64,000 nt of DNA from positions 454,536 through 518,535 of the forward strand of contig NZ_JAAKXW010000005.1 in assembly GCF_011752045.1 (NCBI RefSeq), given 5' to 3'. The notes below the pieces were generated by a model. That model was not told where the DNA came from. It made no database searches and was given only the letters and a program-made list of their open reading frames with translations. Source of the DNA: Microbacterium hydrocarbonoxydans (GTDB taxonomy: Bacteria; Actinomycetota; Actinomycetes; Actinomycetales; Microbacteriaceae). Position numbers and translations under genes: made by a program. Shown here in pieces: positions 18,639-26,930 of the stretch. Every line of letters begins with the position of its first letter. Positions within the stretch are counted from its first letter, which is position 1.

Positions 18639-20171
18639 ATGGACAGCGTCACCCGGGTCACGCCGCAGGACCGGCTGCTCGCCGGTGCCGCAGGAGTCGC
18701 CGCCGTCGCCCTCGGTGCGGGGCTGGGGGAGCTGGCCGCCGCCCTCTTCGTTCCGGCCGCCAGCCCGTTCGCCGCGATCGGCGGCGCGCTGATCGACCTG
18801 GCGCCGAGCTGGGCCAAGGATCTCGCGATCGGATTGTTCGGGACGCGCGACAAGGATGCTCTGCTCACGGGCATCGCGCTCGTGCTCGCCGCCGTGGCGT
18901 TCGGCGCCGGTCTGCTGGAGCGCCGCCGCCCCTACGCCGGAGCCGTGGCGTTCGGCATCCTCGGCGTCGTGGGCGCCGCCGTCGCCATGGGGCGCAGCGG
19001 GATCGGCCCGCTCGCCTGGGTGCCGTCGATCGTCGCCGGCGGGGTCGCCCTCCTCGTCCTCCGGGCGCTGATCGCCCGGCTGGGAGCCGCAGATCCGGAG
19101 GCCGGCGCCGACCGGCGCCGCTTCCTCATCTGGACCGGCTCCGCCGCAGCCCTCGGAGTGATCGCGCTCGCCGCGGGCGCCGTCGCCCGCGCCGGCGCGC
19201 AGTCGCTCGAGGCGGTGCGGACGGCCTTCCGGCTCCCGGCGCCGGCTGTGCCCGCGGCACCCGTCCCGGCATCCGCTGAGCTCGGCATCGAGGGCCTGGC
19301 GCCCGTGATCACGCCGAACGACAGCTTCTACCGCATCGACACCGCCCTCGTCGTGCCGCGGCTCGACCCGGCCGACTGGAGCCTGCGCGTGCACGGCATG
19401 GTCGAGCGCGAGGTCGTGCTCACCTGGGACGAGCTGCTCGCGGCGCCTCTACAGGAGGCGCACGTCACCCTCGCCTGCGTCTCCAACCCCGTCGGCGGCG
19501 ACCTCATCGGCAACGCCCTTTGGCTCGGCCTCCCCGTGCGGGAGGTGCTCGCCCGTGCCGGGGTGCAGGCGGATGCCGACATGGTGCTGTCGCGTTCGGT
19601 CGACGGGTTCACGGCGTCCACGCCGCTCGAGGTGCTCACCGACGACCGCGACGCGCTGCTCGCCGTGGGCATGAACGGCGAGCCGCTGCCGCTCGAGCAC
19701 GGCTTCCCGGTGCGGCTGGTCGTGCCGGGACTGTACGGCTACGTGTCCGCGACGAAGTGGGTGACCGAGCTCGAGGTGACCAGGTTCGACCGCGCCACCG
19801 CGTACTGGACCACCCGCGGCTGGTCTGAGCGCGGGCCGATCAAGCTGCAGTCGCGCATCGACGTGCCCCGCGGCGACCGCGCGGACGCCGGAGACACCGT
19901 GATCGCGGGAGTCGCGTGGCAGCAGCACGTCGGAGTGAAGGGCGTGGAGGTCCGCATCGACGACGGCCCGTGGCAGACCGCGGAACTCGCGACGGCGATC
20001 TCCGACGACACGTGGGTGCAGTGGAGCATCCCGTGGACGGCGGAGCCGGGAGAGCACGACATCGAGTGCCGCGCGATCGGCGCCGACGGCGAGACGCAGA
20101 CGGAGGACGTGCGTCCGCCCGCTCCCGACGGCGCGCAGGGGCGGCACCGGATCCGCGTCACCGTCGGCTGA
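18639..20171 (+). CDS. Membrane-anchored molybdopterin oxidoreductase (sulfite oxidase family)
   Basis: 510-aa protein. Residues 1-190 hold about five hydrophobic segments (near 15-38, 77-93, 99-117, 127-147 and 163-185). A proline/alanine linker at 199-213 leads into a sulfite-oxidase-fold Moco domain (about 215-410; PVITPNDSFYRID, WSLRVHGMVE). The presumed Mo-binding cysteine is C280 in VTLACVSNPVGGDLIGNALW. A C-terminal Mo-co dimerisation domain (VIAGVAWQQHVGVKGVEVRIDDG) follows. The ADRRRFLIWTG stretch before the fifth segment resembles a Tat-like RR motif placed internally. The catalytic domain probably faces outside. The electron acceptor and substrate are unknown; it lies between rsmI and metS, an insertion in the core order. 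Confidence 0.85.
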   Translation: MDSVTRVTPQDRLLAGAAGVAAVALGAGLGELAAALFVPAASPFAAIGGALIDLAPSWAKDLAIGLFGTRDKDALLTGIALVLAAVAFGAGLLERRRPYAGAVAFGILGVVGAAVAMGRSGIGPLAWVPSIVAGGVALLVLRALIARLGAADPEAGADRRRFLIWTGSAAALGVIALAAGAVARAGAQSLEAVRTAFRLPAPAVPAAPVPASAELGIEGLAPVITPNDSFYRIDTALVVPRLDPADWSLRVHGMVEREVVLTWDELLAAPLQEAHVTLACVSNPVGGDLIGNALWLGLPVREVLARAGVQADADMVLSRSVDGFTASTPLEVLTDDRDALLAVGMNGEPLPLEHGFPVRLVVPGLYGYVSATKWVTELEVTRFDRATAYWTTRGWSERGPIKLQSRIDVPRGDRADAGDTVIAGVAWQQHVGVKGVEVRIDDGPWQTAELATAISDDTWVQWSIPWTAEPGEHDIECRAIGADGETQTEDVRPPAPDGAQGRHRIRVTVG

Positions 20172-20210
20172 GCGCCCGGTCGGGCGGCGTAACGCCCTCG
20201 GCGGTCCACC

Positions 20211-20216
20211 TAGAAT
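20211..20216 (+). promoter_or_regulatory. -10 box of metS/metG
   Basis: TAGAAT, 6 bases before the ATG at 20223, with no ribosome site. It is among the best matches to the actinobacterial TANNNT box in the window, and the mRNA should be leaderless. Confidence 0.6.
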
Positions 20217-20222
20217 CGACCT

Positions 20223-21800
20223 ATGCCCGCTGGCGAATCGTTCTACATCACCACGCCCATCTACTACCCCTCCGACGTGCCCCACATCGGTCACGGCTAC
20301 ACGTCGGTGGCGGTCGACGCGCTCGCGCGCTGGCACCGTCAGGGCGGGGACGACACGTGGATGCTCACGGGCACCGACGAGCACGGCCAGAAGATGCTGC
20401 GCGCCGCCGCGGCGAACAACGTCACCCCGCAGGAGTGGGTGGACAAGCTCGTCACCGAGGCGTGGTTCCCGCTGCTGAAGACCCTCGACGTCGCGAACGA
20501 CGACTTCATCCGCACCACGCAGGAGCGGCACGAGGAGCGCGTCAAGAAGTTCGTGCAGGCCATCTACGACCGCGGCTACATCTACGCGGGCGAGTACGAG
20601 GCGCTGTACTGCGTCGGCTGCGAGGAGTTCAAGCCGGAGTCCGAGATCCTCGACGGCACCGGTCCCTTCGAGGGCCTGAAGGTCTGCGCGATCCACTCCA
20701 AGCCGCTCGAGCTGCTCCAGGAGAAGAACTACTTCTTCAAGCTCAGCGAGTTCCAGGACCGCCTGCTCGAGCTGTACAAGGACCAGCCGGACTTCATCCG
20801 CCCGGAGTCCGCGCGCAACGAGGTCGTCTCCTTCGTCCGCCAGGGCCTCAAGGACCTCTCCATCTCGCGCTCCGCGTTCGACTGGGGCATCCCGCTGCCG
20901 TGGGACGAGTCGCACGTCATCTACGTGTGGGTCGACGCTCTGCTCAACTACGCCACAGCCGTCGGCTACGGCGACGACGACGCGACCTTCGACCGCCGCT
21001 GGCCCGCGTACCACGTGGTCGGCAAGGACATCCTGCGCTTCCACGCCGTCATCTGGCCGGCGATGCTGATGGCCGCGGGCCTGGAGGTGCCCAAGGGCGT
21101 CTTCGCGCACGGCTGGCTGCTGGTCGGCGGCGAGAAGATGTCGAAGTCGAAGCTCACCGGCATCGCGCCGACCGAGATCACCGACGTCTTCGGCTCCGAC
21201 GCGTACCGGTTCTACTTCCTGTCGGCGATCGCCTTCGGCCAGGACGGCTCGTTCTCCTGGGAGGACCTGGCCGCCCGCTACCAGGCCGAGCTCGCCAACG
21301 GCTTCGGCAACCTCGCCTCGCGCACGACGGCGATGATCGAGAAGTACTTCGAGGGCATCGTCCCGCCGCCGGCGGAGTACACCGAGAAGGATCTCGAGAT
21401 CCAGCGGATCGTGGCGGATGCCGCCGCGAATGCGGATGCCGCCATCGACCAGTTCCGCATCGACGAGGCGATCTCGTCGATCTGGACCATCGTCGACGCG
21501 CTGAACGGGTACATCACCGAGAACGAGCCGTGGGCGCTGGCTCGCGACGAGGAGCAGCGCGGGCGCCTCGGCACCGTCCTCTACACGTGCGCCGAGGGCC
21601 TGCGCGCGCTCGCCGTGCTGCTCTCGCCCGTGATGCCGCAGTCGACCGAGAAGCTCTGGATCGCGCTCGGCGCCGCCGAGGCGATCGGCCGCCTGCAGGA
21701 CCAGCCGATCCGCGAGGCGGGCGCCTGGGGCGTGCTGCGTCCCGGCACCAGCGTGAACGGACTCGCCCCGCTGTTCCCGCGGGTGGAGTCCGCCGCCTGA
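20223..21800 (+). CDS. metG: Methionyl-tRNA synthetase
   Basis: 525-aa class I aminoacyl-tRNA synthetase (short form, often named metS in actinobacteria) that charges tRNA-Met and initiator tRNA. HIGH is at 21-24 (VPHIGHGYTSV) and KMSKS at about 305-309 (GGEKMSKSK). The connective-peptide knuckle shows YCVGCEEF with only one cysteine pair. The anticodon-binding helical domain follows (NLASRTTAMIEKYF; ITENEPWALARDEE). No C-terminal tRNA-binding EMAP domain is present, as is normal for this form. tatD follows 2 bases after the stop. Confidence 0.96.
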   Translation: MPAGESFYITTPIYYPSDVPHIGHGYTSVAVDALARWHRQGGDDTWMLTGTDEHGQKMLRAAAANNVTPQEWVDKLVTEAWFPLLKTLDVANDDFIRTTQERHEERVKKFVQAIYDRGYIYAGEYEALYCVGCEEFKPESEILDGTGPFEGLKVCAIHSKPLELLQEKNYFFKLSEFQDRLLELYKDQPDFIRPESARNEVVSFVRQGLKDLSISRSAFDWGIPLPWDESHVIYVWVDALLNYATAVGYGDDDATFDRRWPAYHVVGKDILRFHAVIWPAMLMAAGLEVPKGVFAHGWLLVGGEKMSKSKLTGIAPTEITDVFGSDAYRFYFLSAIAFGQDGSFSWEDLAARYQAELANGFGNLASRTTAMIEKYFEGIVPPPAEYTEKDLEIQRIVADAAANADAAIDQFRIDEAISSIWTIVDALNGYITENEPWALARDEEQRGRLGTVLYTCAEGLRALAVLLSPVMPQSTEKLWIALGAAEAIGRLQDQPIREAGAWGVLRPGTSVNGLAPLFPRVESAA

Positions 21801-21802
21801 GC

Positions 21803-22681
21803 ATGACGAGCACCTATGTGAAGGCGCGGGACGGCGAGGGGCGCAAGGATCTGCGGTACCCCGCCGCTCCCGAGCCTCTGGCCGTGCCGGTCTACGACAA
21901 CCACGCGCACCTCGAGATCGTGGACGGCGAGGAGCCGCTGTCGCTCACGGAGCAGCTCGACCGCGCGGAAGCCGTCGGCATCGCGGGTGTGATCCAGGCC
22001 TCCGGCGACATCGAGTCGTCGCGCTGGGCGGTCGAGGCGGCGGCATCCGATCCCCGGGTCCTGGCCGCGGTCGCGATCCATCCCAACGACGCGCCGACCT
22101 ATGCCGAGCAGGGGCGGCTCGACGAGGCCATCGCCGTCATCGACGAGCTGGCCGCGCACCCGCGCACCCGCGCGATCGGCGAGACCGGCCTCGACTTCTT
22201 CCGCACCGAGCCCGAGCGCCGCGCCCCGCAGTTCGAGTCCTTCGAGGCGCACATCGCGCTCGCGAAGAAGCACGGCATCGCGATGCAGATCCACGACCGT
22301 GACGCGCACGACGCCGTGCTCGAGACGCTGTCGCGGGTCGGCGCCCCCGAGCGCACGGTGTTCCACTGCTTCTCCGGAGACGACGCGATGGCCAGGATCT
22401 GCGCGGATGCCGGCTACCACCTGTCGTTCGCCGGCAACGTCACCTTCAAGAACGCGCAGAACCTGCGCGACGCCCTCGCCGTCACCCCGCTGGATCGCAT
22501 CCTCGTCGAGACCGATGCGCCCTTCCTCACGCCGGTACCGCTGCGCGGGCGGCCGAACGCGCCGTATCTCGTGCCGATCACCGTGCGCTTCATGGCCGCC
22601 GAGCTCGGCATCGAGGTGGACGAGCTGAGCGCCCAGCTGGCCGCGAACACGCTGCGGGTCTACGGCTCCTTCGAGGACTGA
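21803..22681 (+). CDS. tatD: TatD family metal-dependent deoxyribonuclease
   Basis: 292-aa TIM-barrel hydrolase with DNase/exonuclease activity in characterised relatives. Metal ligands are visible: DNHAHL near residue 32, the glutamate in AIGETGLDFFR near 125, the histidines in MQIHDRDAHD and VFHCFSGD, and the aspartate in LVETDAPFLTP near 236. The first 28 residues are an extension before the barrel. It is co-transcribed with metG (2-base gap) as in many actinobacteria. Its 3' end overlaps the convergent MFS gene by 22 bases; in the usual order rpfB would follow. Confidence 0.92.
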   Translation: MTSTYVKARDGEGRKDLRYPAAPEPLAVPVYDNHAHLEIVDGEEPLSLTEQLDRAEAVGIAGVIQASGDIESSRWAVEAAASDPRVLAAVAIHPNDAPTYAEQGRLDEAIAVIDELAAHPRTRAIGETGLDFFRTEPERRAPQFESFEAHIALAKKHGIAMQIHDRDAHDAVLETLSRVGAPERTVFHCFSGDDAMARICADAGYHLSFAGNVTFKNAQNLRDALAVTPLDRILVETDAPFLTPVPLRGRPNAPYLVPITVRFMAAELGIEVDELSAQLAANTLRVYGSFED

Positions 22682-23925
22682 ACCTCCTCGGCCGCATCGT
22701 CCACCGGCTTCGCCGAGACGATGTGCGAGATCGGCTTCCAGACCAGCAGAAGCGTCAGCGCCGCCCCCGCGAAGGCGAACCACCAGGGCGCGGTGAGTCC
22801 CCAGAACTGGGCGATGACGCCGCCCAGCGCCTGACCGATCACCATGCCGCCGAACACGCCGACGGCGTTCACCGACGACACCCGTCCCTGCAGCTCCTGG
22901 GGGACCAGCCGCTGGCGCACGGTCGTCGAGATCGTGCCCCAGATGAACGCGTAGGCGCCGAACACGAACATGATCACCAGCGCCACCCACCCGGTCGTGG
23001 TGAGCGCGAACGAGAGGTGCATGAGCACCTCCATCGACAGCACGACCCGCATCAGCGTCGCGAACGACACGTGCCGCTCCAGCCAGCCGAAACTCATGGT
23101 CGCGAGCAGGCCGCCGGCGGCGGACGCCGTGGTGAGCGCGCCGTAGCCGACCGCCCCCATGTGCAGGTGCTCGGTCGCGTACAGCACGAGGACGCCCCAC
23201 GGGGCCGCCCAGGTGATGTTGAACACGAGGATGATCAGCACGAGCATCCGCACCGGCGGGTTCTGCCACAGCCAGTGCAGGCCCTCGGCGATGTCGGTGT
23301 GCACCGGCGCGTGCTCCTCCCGGGGTGGGATCGGCGTGCGCGCCATGCGCGAGATCAGGACGACCGCGAGGGCCAGGCACACGACCTCGAGCAGGAAGGG
23401 CAGCGCGGTGCCGGCGGCGAAGAGGAACGCTCCGAGCGGCGGACCGGCGAACTGGTTCGCCACCAGGTATCCCGCCTGCAGCCGGGCGTTGCCGATGCCG
23501 AGATCGGCCGGCTTCACGATCATCGGCAGCAGCGTGCTGCCGGCGGTGTCGACGAACACCTCGGCGGTGCCGTAGAGGAACGCCGCGGCGAGGACGATCC
23601 AGATGTTCGCCGCCCCGGTGAGGAGGAAGACGCACAGGCCGGCGATCACGAGGCCGCGCGCCGTGTTCGCGAAGATCACCAGCCGGCGGCGGTTGAACCG
23701 GTCGGCGATCGCGCCGGCGTGCAGGCCGAAGATCAGCCAGGGCAGGAACTGCAGCATGGCGCCGGCGGCCACGAGGACGGGCGAGGACGTCATCGACGCG
23801 ATGAGCAGGGGAGCCGCGGCCAGGGCGACGCCGTCGCCGACGTTGCTCGTCCACGAGGAGGCGAGCAGCCAGCGGAAGTCCCTGCCCATCCGCCGCGGCG
23901 CGATCAGTTCACCGAGGGAGGGCAT
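22660..23925 (-). CDS. MFS transporter (EntS/MFS_3-like)
   Basis: 421-aa major facilitator with 12 predicted helices. It starts RDFRWLLASSWTSNVGDGVALAAAPLL, typical of the MFS_3/EntS group, and has motif A as AIADRFNRRRLV near residue 77 and the domain-linker region ISRMARTPIPPREE. Members export siderophores, macrolides or other small molecules; the substrate is not predictable. It occupies the place where most actinobacteria have rpfB, in the opposite direction. The ATG at 23925 follows TAGTCT by 6 bases. Confidence 0.85.
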   Translation of the reverse strand: MPSLGELIAPRRMGRDFRWLLASSWTSNVGDGVALAAAPLLIASMTSSPVLVAAGAMLQFLPWLIFGLHAGAIADRFNRRRLVIFANTARGLVIAGLCVFLLTGAANIWIVLAAAFLYGTAEVFVDTAGSTLLPMIVKPADLGIGNARLQAGYLVANQFAGPPLGAFLFAAGTALPFLLEVVCLALAVVLISRMARTPIPPREEHAPVHTDIAEGLHWLWQNPPVRMLVLIILVFNITWAAPWGVLVLYATEHLHMGAVGYGALTTASAAGGLLATMSFGWLERHVSFATLMRVVLSMEVLMHLSFALTTTGWVALVIMFVFGAYAFIWGTISTTVRQRLVPQELQGRVSSVNAVGVFGGMVIGQALGGVIAQFWGLTAPWWFAFAGAALTLLLVWKPISHIVSAKPVDDAAEEVQSSKEP

Positions 23926-23931
23926 CCGAGA

Positions 23932-23937
23932 AGACTA
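23932..23937 (-). promoter_or_regulatory. -10 box of the MFS gene
   Basis: TAGTCT on the minus strand with 6 bases to the ATG. It sits in the -35 position of the divergent ksgA promoter. Confidence 0.5.
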
Positions 23938-23949
23938 CCGACCGTAGGG

Positions 23950-23955
23950 GACAAT
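23950..23955 (+). promoter_or_regulatory. -10 box of ksgA
   Basis: GACAAT followed by six G-rich bases and the ATG at 23962. It is a leaderless arrangement, although the G run could act weakly as a ribosome site. Confidence 0.45.
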
Positions 23956-23961
23956 GGGGGG

Positions 23962-24834
23962 ATGACCGTCTCCCTGCTCGGCGCCACCGAGATCCGCCGC
24001 CTCGCCGCAGAACTCGATGTGACCCCGACCAAGAAGCTCGGCCAGAACTTCGTCGTCGACGCGAACACCGTGCGCAAGATCGTGCACGCCGCGCGCGTGC
24101 AGCCGGGCGAGCGGGTCGTCGAGGTCGGGCCGGGGCTCGGCTCGCTCACCCTCGCGATCCTCGAGGCCGGAGCATCCGTCACGGCCGTCGAGATCGATCA
24201 CCGGCTCGCCGCGCGTCTGCCGCAGACCGTCGCCGAGCACGGCGTCCCGCCGGAGATGCTGACGGTGGTGGACGCCGACGCACTCCGCGTCACCGAGCTG
24301 CCCGGCGACCCGACGGTGCTGGTCGCGAATCTGCCCTACAACGTGTCCGTGCCGGTGCTGCTGCACTTCCTGGAGAGCTTCGACCACCTGCAGCGCGGCG
24401 TGGTGATGGTGCAGGCCGAGGTCGCCGAGCGGCTCGCAGCCAAGCCCGGATCGAAGATCTACGGCTCGCCCAGCGTGAAGGCCGCCTGGTACGGGGAGTG
24501 GAAGCTCGCCGGCACCGTGTCGCGCCAGGTGTTCTGGCCGGTGCCCAACGTCGACAGCCTGCTCGTCGGCTTCGACCGCCTGACCGGCGAGCGCGGATCG
24601 ACCTCGGAGCGCACCCGCACGTTCACGATCGTGGACGCCGCCTTCAACCAGCGCCGCAAGATGCTCCGGCAGGCGCTGTCGGGCATCTTCGGAGGCTCGG
24701 CGGCGGCATCCGCCGTGCTGGAGGCCGCCGGCGTCGCGCCGACCGCTCGCGGGGAGGATCTGACGGTCGACGACTATCAGCGCATCGCCCAGCACGCGGT
24801 CGCCATCGACGACGTGGTGGCCGTGGAGGACTAA
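23962..24834 (+). CDS. rsmA: 16S rRNA (adenine1518/1519-N6)-dimethyltransferase
   Basis: 290-aa KsgA enzyme that dimethylates A1518 and A1519 in helix 45 of 16S rRNA during small-subunit assembly. It has KKLGQNFVVDANTVRKI near residue 24, SAM motif I VVEVGPGLGSLTLA near 52, VEIDHRLA near 75, and the catalytic NLPYNVS near 117. The C-terminal helical lobe includes VDAAFNQRRKMLRQAL. Length and order of motifs are normal. It is followed 9 bases later by an aldo/keto reductase that has its own -10 box, and then by ispE. Confidence 0.96.
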   Translation: MTVSLLGATEIRRLAAELDVTPTKKLGQNFVVDANTVRKIVHAARVQPGERVVEVGPGLGSLTLAILEAGASVTAVEIDHRLAARLPQTVAEHGVPPEMLTVVDADALRVTELPGDPTVLVANLPYNVSVPVLLHFLESFDHLQRGVVMVQAEVAERLAAKPGSKIYGSPSVKAAWYGEWKLAGTVSRQVFWPVPNVDSLLVGFDRLTGERGSTSERTRTFTIVDAAFNQRRKMLRQALSGIFGGSAAASAVLEAAGVAPTARGEDLTVDDYQRIAQHAVAIDDVVAVED

Positions 24835-24837
24835 CCT
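24832..24837 (+). promoter_or_regulatory. -10 box of the gene at 24844
   Basis: TAACCT overlapping the ksgA stop, 6 bases before the GTG start. It is a leaderless arrangement. Confidence 0.5.
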
Positions 24838-24843
24838 GGCACG

Positions 24844-25911
24844 GTGACCGACTCTCCGCGCTTCCGACCAGACGTCCCCGAGATCCACCGCCCCTACGCG
24901 GCGGAGGAGAGCCGCTACCGGCAGTTCGCCTACCGTCAGGTGGGCACGTCGGGTCTGTACCTGCCGCCGATCTCGCTGGGACTGTGGTGGAACTTCGGCG
25001 ACAACATCCCGCTCGACAACCAGCGCGCGCTGCTGCGCCACGCGTTCGACCGGGGAATCACGCACTTCGACCTGGCGAACAACTACGGCCCGCCTTACGG
25101 CTCGGCGGAGAAGAACTTCGGACGCATCTACGCGGAGGACCTGCGGCCGTACCGCGACGAGCTCATCATCTCCTCGAAGGCCGGCTGGGACATGTGGCCC
25201 GGCCCGTACGGCGACTTCGCCAGCCGGAAATACATCCTCGCCAGTGCCGAGCAGTCGCTGACCCGGATGGGCCTCGAGTACGTCGACATCTTCTACTCAC
25301 ACCGGGTCGACCCGGTGACCCCGATCGCGGAGACGGTCGGCGCCCTCGACACGCTCGTGCGGCAGGGCAAGGCGCTCTACGTCGGCATCTCCTCGTACAG
25401 CGCGGAGCGCACCGCCGAGGCCGTCGCGGTCGCGAAGGAGCTCGGGACGCCGCTGGTCATCCACCAGCCCGCGTACTCGATCCTCAACCGCTGGGTCGAG
25501 GACGGCCTCACCGAGACCCTCGAGCAGTCCGGTCTCGGCGCGATCGCGTTCACGCCGCTGGCGCAGGGCCTGCTCACCGACAAGTACCTCGGCGACGGCA
25601 CAGCGGAGCGCGCGCAGAAGCGCGGCTCGCTGCCCGACGCCCCCCTCACGGAGGATGCCGTCGCCACGCTCCGCGCCCTGAACGACGTCGCCCGTGAGCG
25701 GGGGCAGTCGCTTGCGCAGCTGGCGCTGCAGTGGACGCTGCGCAACCCCGTGGTGGCCTCCGCGCTGATCGGCGCCTCGCGACCCGAGCAGCTCGACGAG
25801 AACATCGCGGCCGTGAACGGGCCCGCACTGACCTCCGAGGAGCTCGCTCGCATCGACGAGCTGTCCGGAGCGATCGACGTCAACCTGTGGGCGAAGTCCT
25901 CGGAGCTGTGA
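24844..25911 (+). CDS. Aldo/keto reductase, L-glyceraldehyde-3-phosphate reductase type (YghZ)
   Basis: 355-aa AKR14-type TIM-barrel oxidoreductase. It has ISLGLWWNFGDN near residue 42, a catalytic D/Y/K/H set in HFDLANNYGPPYGSAE, IISSKAGWDMWPGPYG and FYSHRVDP, and NADP contacts near the end (ALIGASRPEQLDENIAAV). YghZ reduces L-glyceraldehyde 3-phosphate and methylglyoxal, and related proteins are voltage-gated K+ channel beta-like. It lies between ksgA and ispE, a break in the usual ksgA-ispE pair. ispE begins 13 bases after its stop. Confidence 0.88.
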   Translation: MTDSPRFRPDVPEIHRPYAAEESRYRQFAYRQVGTSGLYLPPISLGLWWNFGDNIPLDNQRALLRHAFDRGITHFDLANNYGPPYGSAEKNFGRIYAEDLRPYRDELIISSKAGWDMWPGPYGDFASRKYILASAEQSLTRMGLEYVDIFYSHRVDPVTPIAETVGALDTLVRQGKALYVGISSYSAERTAEAVAVAKELGTPLVIHQPAYSILNRWVEDGLTETLEQSGLGAIAFTPLAQGLLTDKYLGDGTAERAQKRGSLPDAPLTEDAVATLRALNDVARERGQSLAQLALQWTLRNPVVASALIGASRPEQLDENIAAVNGPALTSEELARIDELSGAIDVNLWAKSSEL

Positions 25912-25924
25912 CGGAGGCCCCGCG

Positions 25925-26851
25925 ATGAGCTTCGCCGCGAACGAGTCCGTGCACGTGCGGGCGCCGGGCAAGATCAACGTCTACCTCGGCGTCGGCGGCC
26001 GTCACGACGACGGCTACCACGCCCTCGCGACGGTCTTCCAGGCGGTCTCGCTGTACGAGGACGTCATCGCCCGGCACGCCGACGGCTTCTCGCTCACCGT
26101 GTCGGGCGTCGAGGATCCGGATGCCGTGCCGCTGGACGACCGGAACCTCGCGATGCGCGCGGCCAAGCTGCTGGCCGCCGCGGCGGAGTATCCCGGCGGG
26201 GTCGCGCTGGAGATCCGCAAGAGCGTGCCGGTGGCCGGTGGCATGGGCGGAGGGTCGGCGGATGCCGCGGCGGCACTCGTGGCCTGCGATGCGCTCTGGG
26301 GCACCGGCTTCCCTCAGGCGCGACTGCACGACCTGGCCTCCCGGCTCGGCGCCGACGTGCCGTTCGCCCTGCACGGCGGAACGGCGGTCGGCACCGGCCG
26401 GGGCGACCAGCTGAACCCCGCGCTCGCCCGCGGCCGCTTCGACTGGGTGCTGGTCATGAGCGAACAGGGGCTGTCGACTCCCGTCGTGTACGGACGGCTG
26501 GACGCCCTGCGCGACGAGGAGGGGGCCCTCGCCGACGATCCGCCCCTGTCACTCGACGTGCCCATCCCTGTGCTGCAGGCGCTCCGCTCCGGCGATCCGG
26601 AGCTGCTCGCGGAGAGCCTGCACAACGACCTGCAGGCGGCGGCCGTGTTCGAGCGGCCCGACCTCGCCGAGACGCTGCGGCTCGGCATCCGCGCCGGTGC
26701 GCTGCACGGCATCGTCTCGGGCTCGGGGCCCACCGTGGCGCTGCTGTGCTCCGGGCCGGAGAGCGCCCAGGAGGTGCAGTCGGTGCTGCGCGAATCCGGC
26801 CTCGACCCCCTGCACGTCCACGGCCCTGTTCCGGGCGCCCGCATCATCTGA
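25925..26851 (+). CDS. ispE: 4-diphosphocytidyl-2-C-methyl-D-erythritol kinase
   Basis: 308-aa GHMP kinase that phosphorylates CDP-methylerythritol in the MEP isoprenoid pathway. It has VRAPGKINVYLGVGGRHDDGYH at the start, the ATP loop PVAGGMGGGSADAAAAL near residue 101 and the C-terminal GSGPTVALLC near 270. A GGAGG ribosome site precedes the ATG by 8 bases. It ends the core run tatD-ksgA-ispE; in most relatives an ABC-F gene follows directly, but here about 10 kb of accessory genes intervene. Confidence 0.95.
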   Translation: MSFAANESVHVRAPGKINVYLGVGGRHDDGYHALATVFQAVSLYEDVIARHADGFSLTVSGVEDPDAVPLDDRNLAMRAAKLLAAAAEYPGGVALEIRKSVPVAGGMGGGSADAAAALVACDALWGTGFPQARLHDLASRLGADVPFALHGGTAVGTGRGDQLNPALARGRFDWVLVMSEQGLSTPVVYGRLDALRDEEGALADDPPLSLDVPIPVLQALRSGDPELLAESLHNDLQAAAVFERPDLAETLRLGIRAGALHGIVSGSGPTVALLCSGPESAQEVQSVLRESGLDPLHVHGPVPGARII

Positions 26852-26884
26852 CCCGCCCGGGATGCGCCCGGCGGTCCCCGGGGA

Positions 26885-26890
26885 CATAAT
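26885..26890 (+). promoter_or_regulatory. -10 box of the LacI gene
   Basis: CATAAT, a near-consensus -10. The predicted start of transcription (about 26897) lies just before the operator at 26901. No clear -35 was seen. Confidence 0.5.
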
Positions 26891-26900
26891 GGGGTGACCG

Positions 26901-26916
26901 ATGTGACCGTGCACAT
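26901..26916. promoter_or_regulatory. LacI-family operator upstream of its own gene
   Basis: ATGTGACCGTGCACAT. On the opposite strand the site at 28003 reads ATGTGACCGTTCACAT, identical at 15 of 16 positions. The palindrome has the central CG typical of LacI/PurR-type operators. It lies between the -10 box and the ribosome site of lacI, so binding should block the gene's own expression. Confidence 0.75.
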
Positions 26917-26930
26917 GCGAGGAGGCTGTG

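Noticed and set aside
17085..20171. A single 1028-residue gene spanning rsmI to the Mo-oxidoreductase
   Set aside because: It is only the open third frame. rsmI occupies another frame, and oxidoreductase homology starts at 18639 behind its own -10 box.
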